A stretch of 64,000 bases of DNA, taken from contig NZ_JAPSJL010000004.1 in NCBI RefSeq assembly GCF_031178195.1, forward strand, positions 124,001-188,000, given 5' to 3'. The DNA comes from Zhihengliuella sp. Lineage in GTDB: Bacteria > Actinomycetota > Actinomycetes > Actinomycetales > Micrococcaceae. Under the pieces are notes generated by a model. It did not search any database and was not told where the DNA came from. It saw only the letters and a list, made by a program, of their open reading frames with translations. The position numbers were made by a program, and so were the translations under genes. Of the stretch, positions 59,734 through 64,000 are shown one piece after another (the stretch's first letter is position 1; every line of letters starts with the position of its first letter).

Positions 59734-60297
59734 ATGAGACGGGATGATCGGACCGTGCCCCAGGATGATCGACTGCTGTTCGAGCCCGTCGCTGCCGAGC
59801 ACGTGGACGACCTCTTCGAACTGCACTCGGACCCGGCACTCTGGGAGCACTATCCGGAAGGACGCCACGACGACGTCCAGCAGACGGGCGCCCTGGTCGA
59901 AGCGGGGATGGCCGACTGGCAGCGGGACGGCCTCGGCTACTGGGTGGTCCGCTCGGCATCGACGCGCGAGGTCCTCGGCATCGGCGGTGTCGCCAAGAAG
60001 CTCCCCGGGTTCTGGAACCTCTACTACCGGTTCGGGTCCGCTCATCAGGGGCGCGGCTACGCGACCGAGACGGCTCGTCTCGCCGTAGCGGCAGCCGAAG
60101 AGGCCGACGCCGGAGCTCCCGTGGTCGCCTCCCTTCTCCACCACAACGAGGCCTCCCGGCGCGTGGTCGAGAAGCTCGGATTCCACCTGATCCAGACCGG
60201 CCCCGACCGTGCGGACCCCTCCGCCACGCGGTGCCGGTACGCGGACCGCAGGCTGGACGTTCCCACGCTCGATCGGCTCCTCGCGGGCGGCCGATAG
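59734..60297 (+). CDS. GNAT-family N-acetyltransferase (RimJ/RimL-like)
   Basis: The 187-residue enzyme matches the Acetyltransf_3 pattern. It opens RLLFEPVAAEHVDDLFELHSDPALWEHYPEG, has the CoA loop FGSAHQGRGYATETARLAV, and continues HHNEASRRVVEKLGFHLIQTG. The family acetylates ribosomal proteins or small amines. The target here is not known. It starts 33 bp after the TetR stop and may share its transcript. Confidence 0.87.
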   Translation: MRRDDRTVPQDDRLLFEPVAAEHVDDLFELHSDPALWEHYPEGRHDDVQQTGALVEAGMADWQRDGLGYWVVRSASTREVLGIGGVAKKLPGFWNLYYRFGSAHQGRGYATETARLAVAAAEEADAGAPVVASLLHHNEASRRVVEKLGFHLIQTGPDRADPSATRCRYADRRLDVPTLDRLLAGGR

Positions 60298-60359
60298 GGC
60301 AGAGCCAGAGCCGGCGGCCACGGTTGTGGGGAGCCCAGTCCGGACCTAGAGTCCGGGGT

Positions 60360-61097
60360 ATGCCGCTGCAACTCGTACAGGTCAACGTCAAGGCGCGGGA
60401 CGACGACGCCCTGGGCCGCTTCTGGGCGGAGGCGCTCGGCTGGGGCATCTCCAGCGAGGCGCCCGGCGTCACCAACCTCGAGCCGCTGGGCTTCACCTGG
60501 CCCGACCCGTCGGCCCTGTGCATCGACCTCGTCAGCGTCCCGGACCCGCGGACGGTGGCGTACCGCGCGCACCTGGACCTCGCGACCCACTCCGACGAGC
60601 ACCACCGCGACCTCGTCGCGCGCTTGAAGGCGCTGGGCGCCACGCCCGCCGACATCGGACAGGGCCACGTGCCGTGGACCGTGCTCGCCGACCCGGAGGG
60701 CAACGTCTTCTGCGTACTGGAGCCCCGGCCGATCTACCGGGACACCGGCCCCCTCGCAGCGGTGGTGGTCGGCTGCGCCGAGCCGCGCACCCTGGCCGGC
60801 TTCTGGGCGGAGGCCGCCGGGTGGAGGATCGTGGACGACGACGAGCGGCTCGTGAGGCTCCGCTCGAGCGAGGGCGTGGGGCCGTACCTGGAATTCGTGC
60901 ACGATCCCGCGCCGGAGGCGCTGCGGCACCGGATCCACCTGGACCTCCTCCCGTACCCCGGCGACGACCAAGCCGCCGAGGCCGCTCGTCTGCGGGGGCT
61001 GGGCGCCACCGACGCCGACGTCGGGCAGGGCGACGTGTCCTGGAAATGCCTCGCGGACCCGGAGGGCAACGACTTCTGCATCCTCAGCCAGGGCTGA
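60360..61097 (+). CDS. VOC-family (glyoxalase/dioxygenase fold) protein, two domains
   Basis: The 245-residue protein has two tandem halves of the vicinal-oxygen-chelate fold. Residues 1-122 read LVQVNVKARDDDALGRFWAEALGWG and end DPEGNVFCVLEP. Residues 128-245 read AAVVVGCAEPRTLAGFWAEAAGWRI and end DPEGNDFCILSQ. Both carry the DPEGNxFCxL end common to actinobacterial glyoxalase-like proteins. No enzyme activity can be assigned. The ATG at 60360 is the natural start. Confidence 0.86.
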   Translation: MPLQLVQVNVKARDDDALGRFWAEALGWGISSEAPGVTNLEPLGFTWPDPSALCIDLVSVPDPRTVAYRAHLDLATHSDEHHRDLVARLKALGATPADIGQGHVPWTVLADPEGNVFCVLEPRPIYRDTGPLAAVVVGCAEPRTLAGFWAEAAGWRIVDDDERLVRLRSSEGVGPYLEFVHDPAPEALRHRIHLDLLPYPGDDQAAEAARLRGLGATDADVGQGDVSWKCLADPEGNDFCILSQG

Positions 61098-61114
61098 CCC
61101 CGGGCCCGCGTTAA

Positions 61115-61130
61115 TGTGAAGCCGTTCACG
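61115..61130. promoter_or_regulatory. Candidate CRP/GlxR-type site upstream of malic enzyme
   Basis: TGTGA-agccgt-TCACG fits the CRP/GlxR consensus TGTGA-N6-TCACA with one mismatch. It stands about 185 bases before the malic enzyme start, in a 216-bp intergenic region. Control of a carbon-metabolism gene by such a regulator is plausible but untested. Confidence 0.4.
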
Positions 61131-61313
61131 CTGGAACTCGGCTACCGTTCCCGCGTACGGTGGAAGGGCACGGTCTAAAGAAAGTACTGACCACTGCGAC
61201 ACTGACGTCGCCGATGACCTCGAGACGCAGCGCAGACTCGCCGGCGCGCCCGCGGCATTCGACCGCCCACAGCGCCGATCAGACCTTTCTCGCCAGCTCA
61301 GAGGAGCATCCCC

Positions 61314-62504
61314 GTGTCCATCTCCACTGCCCCCACGTCCGCGGCAACGTCGCCGATCACCCAGGCCGAGATCTTCGATTCCCACCTCGGCGGCAAGCTC
61401 AACATCGAGACCACCATGCCGCTCGACTCGAAGCGCGCGCTCTCCATCGCCTACACGCCCGGCGTCGCCCAGGTCTCCCGCGCCATCGCGGAGGACCCGT
61501 CCAAGCACGCGACCCACACGTGGGCGTCGCGGCTGGTCGCCGTCGTCTCCGACGGCACCGCCGTCCTCGGCCTCGGTGACATCGGCGCCGCCGCCTCCCT
61601 GCCCGTCATGGAGGGCAAGTCCGCGCTCTTCCGCGAGTTCGGCGGCCTGAACTCCATCCCGCTCGTCCTCGACACCACCGACGTGGACGAGATCGTCGAG
61701 ACCCTCGTCCGCCTGCGGCCCAGCTTCGGGGCCGTCAACCTCGAGGACATCGCGGCGCCGCGCTGCTTCGAGCTCGAGCAGCGCCTCATCGAGGCGCTCG
61801 ACTGCCCCGTGATGCACGACGACCAGCACGGCACCGCCGTCGTCGTCCTCGCCGCGCTCACCAACGCGGCCAAGGTGACCGGCAAGGCCTTCGGCGACCT
61901 GCGGGTCGTGGTCGCCGGCGCCGGAGCGGCCGGCATCGCGATTACCGAGATCCTGCTGGCGCGCGGCATCGGCGACGTGATCCTGACCGACTCGCGGGGC
62001 ACCATCCACCGCGACCGCGACGACCTCAACCAGATCAAGGCGCACTACGCCGCCCGCACCAACGGTGAGAACGTCATCGGCGGGATGCGCGAGGCGCTCG
62101 AGGGCGCCGACGCGGTCATCGGCGTCTCCTCGGCGAAGATCGCGGAGGAGGATCTGGCCCGGATGAACGACGACGCGATCGTCTTCGCGCTGTCCAACCC
62201 GGACCCGGAAGTCATGCCGGACGTGGCGGCGCAGTACGCGGCCGTCGTCGCGACCGGACGCTCCGACTTCCCGAACCAGATCAACAATGTGCTGGCCTTC
62301 CCGGGGATCTTCCGCGGTGCGCTCGACTCCGGGGCCCGCCGCATCACGCCCGCCATGAAGATCGCGGCGGCCGAGGCGATCGCCGCGCTGGTGGAGGACA
62401 AGCTGAGCGCCGGGTTCATCGTCCCGTCGCCGCTGGACCCCCGCGTCGCGGAAGCGGTGGCCTGCGCCGTCGCGGAGGTCGCCGCCAACGACCCCGACGC
62501 GTAG
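61314..62504 (+). CDS. NAD(P)-dependent malic enzyme
   Basis: The 396-residue short-form malic enzyme decarboxylates malate to pyruvate. It begins with an N-terminal catalytic domain (ALSIAYTPGVAQVSRAIAEDP, KSALFREFGGLNSIPLVLDTTDVDEIV, then VMHDDQHGTAVVVLAAL). A Rossmann domain follows with RVVVAGAGAAGIAITEILLARG. No phosphotransacetylase domain is fused. It starts with GTG at 61314 behind GAGGAG. It probably works in anaplerosis and NADPH supply. Confidence 0.9.
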   Translation: MSISTAPTSAATSPITQAEIFDSHLGGKLNIETTMPLDSKRALSIAYTPGVAQVSRAIAEDPSKHATHTWASRLVAVVSDGTAVLGLGDIGAAASLPVMEGKSALFREFGGLNSIPLVLDTTDVDEIVETLVRLRPSFGAVNLEDIAAPRCFELEQRLIEALDCPVMHDDQHGTAVVVLAALTNAAKVTGKAFGDLRVVVAGAGAAGIAITEILLARGIGDVILTDSRGTIHRDRDDLNQIKAHYAARTNGENVIGGMREALEGADAVIGVSSAKIAEEDLARMNDDAIVFALSNPDPEVMPDVAAQYAAVVATGRSDFPNQINNVLAFPGIFRGALDSGARRITPAMKIAAAEAIAALVEDKLSAGFIVPSPLDPRVAEAVACAVAEVAANDPDA

Positions 62505-62695
62505 GCCGCCGGGGACGGGCCCGGCACCGGCGGCCGATCCGGGGAGGGGCGCGACGACGTCGCGGCGTCGTCGTGCCCCTCTCTCGGTCCGGTGAACGGG
62601 CATGTCCGGGCCTCGTCCGGCGGACGCCAGTGCGACGAATGACGAATATGAGCGCAAATGGAGGATGCCGCGCCTCGCCCGATAGGCTGGGTGGC

Positions 62696-63541
62696 ATGTC
62701 CCTCCGCAATCGTCGCGCGGCAGCGTTGCCGGCCAAACTGTCCCGTTCGTGGCTTCTCGTCAATGCCGCCAAGCCGGAGCTCTTCGCCCCCGCGCTGGCC
62801 TCGGAGGCCGACTCGGTCATCTTCGACATGGAGGCCGCGGTCCCCGACTCCGGCAAGGAGCAGGCGCGCAACAACGTGGTCGAGGCCCTCAACTCCGGCA
62901 TGACCGCCTGGGTCCGCGTGAACGGGATCGACACGGACCACTGGGCCGAGGACCTCTCCCAGCTGTCCAAGACCAAGGGCCTGCGCGGCGTGATGCTGGC
63001 CATGGCCGAGCAGCCCGAGCAGGTGGCCCACACGGCCATGCGCCTGCAGGCCGGCACGCCGGTCCTCGCCCTCATCGAGACCGCGCTGGGCCTCGAGAAC
63101 GCCACCGAGATCGCCTCCGCGCCGGGCACGTTCCGCCTGGCCTTCGGCACCAATGACTTCCGCAAGGACACCGGCATCTCCGACGAGCCGATGGCGCTCG
63201 CGTACGCGCGCAGCCGGCTGGTCATCGCCTCCCGCGTGGGCAAGCTGCCCGGCCCCATCGACGGGCCCTCCCTGGCCACGGCCGGCGAGGAGGAGGTGCA
63301 CGCGGACTGCCGCGTCACCGCCTCGATGGGCATGACGGGCAAGCTCGCCCTCAATGTCGACCAGGTGGAGGACGTCAACAAGGGCCTCTCGCCGGCCGAG
63401 GACGAGCTGGCCTGGGCCAAGGAGCTCCTGGAGGCGCACGCCGCCGGCGGGGCGATCGGCGACGGCTCCTACCTGCCGCGCTTGGCCCGTGCGCAGAAGA
63501 TCGCGGATCTGGCCGACTCCTACGGACTCTGGAACGCGTAG
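62696..63541 (+). CDS. HpcH/HpaI-family CoA ester lyase (CitE-like)
   Basis: The 281-residue TIM-barrel protein has the CitE-like features RSWLLVNAAKPELFAPALASEADSVIFDMEAAVPDSGKEQARN, LALIETALGLENATEIASAPG and FGTNDFRKDTG. It may cleave citramalyl-CoA, malyl-CoA or a related ester. Citrate lyase alpha and gamma subunits are not seen nearby, so it is not a classical citrate lyase. It is 50 bp upstream of the cyclodeaminase gene and could share its transcript. Confidence 0.86.
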   Translation: MSLRNRRAAALPAKLSRSWLLVNAAKPELFAPALASEADSVIFDMEAAVPDSGKEQARNNVVEALNSGMTAWVRVNGIDTDHWAEDLSQLSKTKGLRGVMLAMAEQPEQVAHTAMRLQAGTPVLALIETALGLENATEIASAPGTFRLAFGTNDFRKDTGISDEPMALAYARSRLVIASRVGKLPGPIDGPSLATAGEEEVHADCRVTASMGMTGKLALNVDQVEDVNKGLSPAEDELAWAKELLEAHAAGGAIGDGSYLPRLARAQKIADLADSYGLWNA

Positions 63542-63591
63542 CGAGCGGGCACGGCAACGGTACGGCAGGCAACGGCGAGGGGACGTCACGA

Positions 63592-64000
63592 ATGAGCAGC
63601 TCGGAGACCATCGGCAGCTATCTGGCGCGCCTCGCCGCCGGTAGGCCCACGCCCGGCGGCGGCGCGACCGGCGCGCTGCAGGCCGCCCAGGGCGCGGCAC
63701 TGCTCGGCATGGCCGCGCGCTTCACCACGGGCGAGGGCTACGAGGACCGGGCCGAGCGGATGGAACGGATCGCCGCCCGCGCCGACGAGATCGTCCAGGC
63801 AGCGCTCCAGGTCTCCGACGACGACCAGGCGGCCTTCGGCGCCGTGGCCGACGCCTATGCGTTGCCGGCCGGGAGCGACGAGGAGCAGGCCGAGCGCTCC
63901 GAGGCCATCCAGCGCGCGCTGCGCGGCGCCGTCGTACCACCCCGGGAGCTGGCCCGGATCGCCGCCGAGGTGATCGGGCTCTGCTCCGACGTCGTCGACG
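63592..64000 (+). CDS. Cyclodeaminase/cyclohydrolase family protein, N-terminal part (3' end outside window)
   Basis: The first 136 codons read MSSSETIGSYLARLAAGRPTPGGGATGALQAAQGAALLGMAARFTTG and continue helical to the window edge. The PTPGGGA motif and all-helical pattern match formimidoyl-tetrahydrofolate cyclodeaminase (FTCD C-terminal) and FchA methenyl-THF cyclohydrolase. It works in one-carbon folate metabolism. The exact reaction needs the missing part. The start has GAGGGG upstream. Confidence 0.84.
   Translation, partial: MSSSETIGSYLARLAAGRPTPGGGATGALQAAQGAALLGMAARFTTGEGYEDRAERMERIAARADEIVQAALQVSDDDQAAFGAVADAYALPAGSDEEQAERSEAIQRALRGAVVPPRELARIAAEVIGLCSDVVD

Noticed and set aside
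1-64000. CRISPR arrays and complete insertion sequences
   Set aside because: No regularly spaced repeats with spacers were seen, and no intact transposase or integrase gene was recognised on either strand.

Overview
This window is high-GC DNA, about 70% by eye. It uses GTG and TTG starts alongside ATG, carries short GGAGG-type ribosome binding sites, and packs its genes tightly with many ATGA overlaps. The gene set (E1alpha/E1beta/E2 2-oxoacid dehydrogenase, choline-to-betaine operon, assimilatory-type nitrate genes, class I photolyase, YhgE/Pip operon) points to an actinobacterium, most likely a soil or skin member of the Micrococcaceae/Micrococcales. The genus cannot be fixed from the sequence alone.

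Region by region. 1-10.6 kb is ordinary chromosome: an SRPBCC tail, a small secreted protein, a TIGR01777 epimerase, a photolyase, a GlcD-type flavoprotein, an aminotransferase, a GNAT enzyme, membrane proteins and an aldo/keto reductase. 10.7-15.0 kb is an accessory patch. It starts with an SRAP gene that has lost its C-terminus. It then holds a pair of 18-bp repeats, two lower-GC orphan genes (one secreted), and two copies of a ~470-bp unit. Each unit encodes a helix-turn-helix/HicB-like regulator under a palindromic operator, and the two units flank a small unknown gene and a DUF2695 gene. One regulator copy has a nonsense codon. 15-22.5 kb holds a YdcF protein, purB, a PTS IIA-IIB/IIC pair of the ascorbate type, a WXG-like small protein paired with a GxSxG hydrolase, and a holin-like membrane protein. 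22.6-28.1 kb is a nitrate operon (NarK-type transporter, molybdopterin reductase, NirB-like flavoprotein). 28.3-33.5 kb holds hisC/pat and pdhABC. 33.6-45.9 kb holds tandem lipoproteins, an S9 peptidase, an ArsR-AHSA1 pair, a frameshifted MFS gene, a YjiH-type transporter, a Gmad2 lipoprotein and a NUDIX enzyme.

46.0-48.9 kb is a tightly overlapped three-gene MacB-like ABC exporter. It is followed by a graveyard (48.9-49.9 kb) of multicopper oxidase, LuxR and PucR fragments. 50.4-55.9 kb is a choline uptake and oxidation operon (BCCT transporter, betB, betA) closed by a strong terminator. 55.9-59.7 kb is a TetR-controlled operon with a degenerate ABC-like protein and a YhgE/Pip membrane protein. 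It appears to be transcribed as a leaderless message, with the operator placed between the -35 and -10 boxes. The window ends with a GNAT enzyme, a VOC protein, malic enzyme, a CitE-like lyase and a partial cyclodeaminase.

The most unusual parts are the duplicated regulator units with their cargo at 12.8-14.9 kb, the putative WXG/lipase pair at 20.3-22.2 kb, and the leaderless YhgE operon. All functional statements are from reading the sequence; no database search was run.
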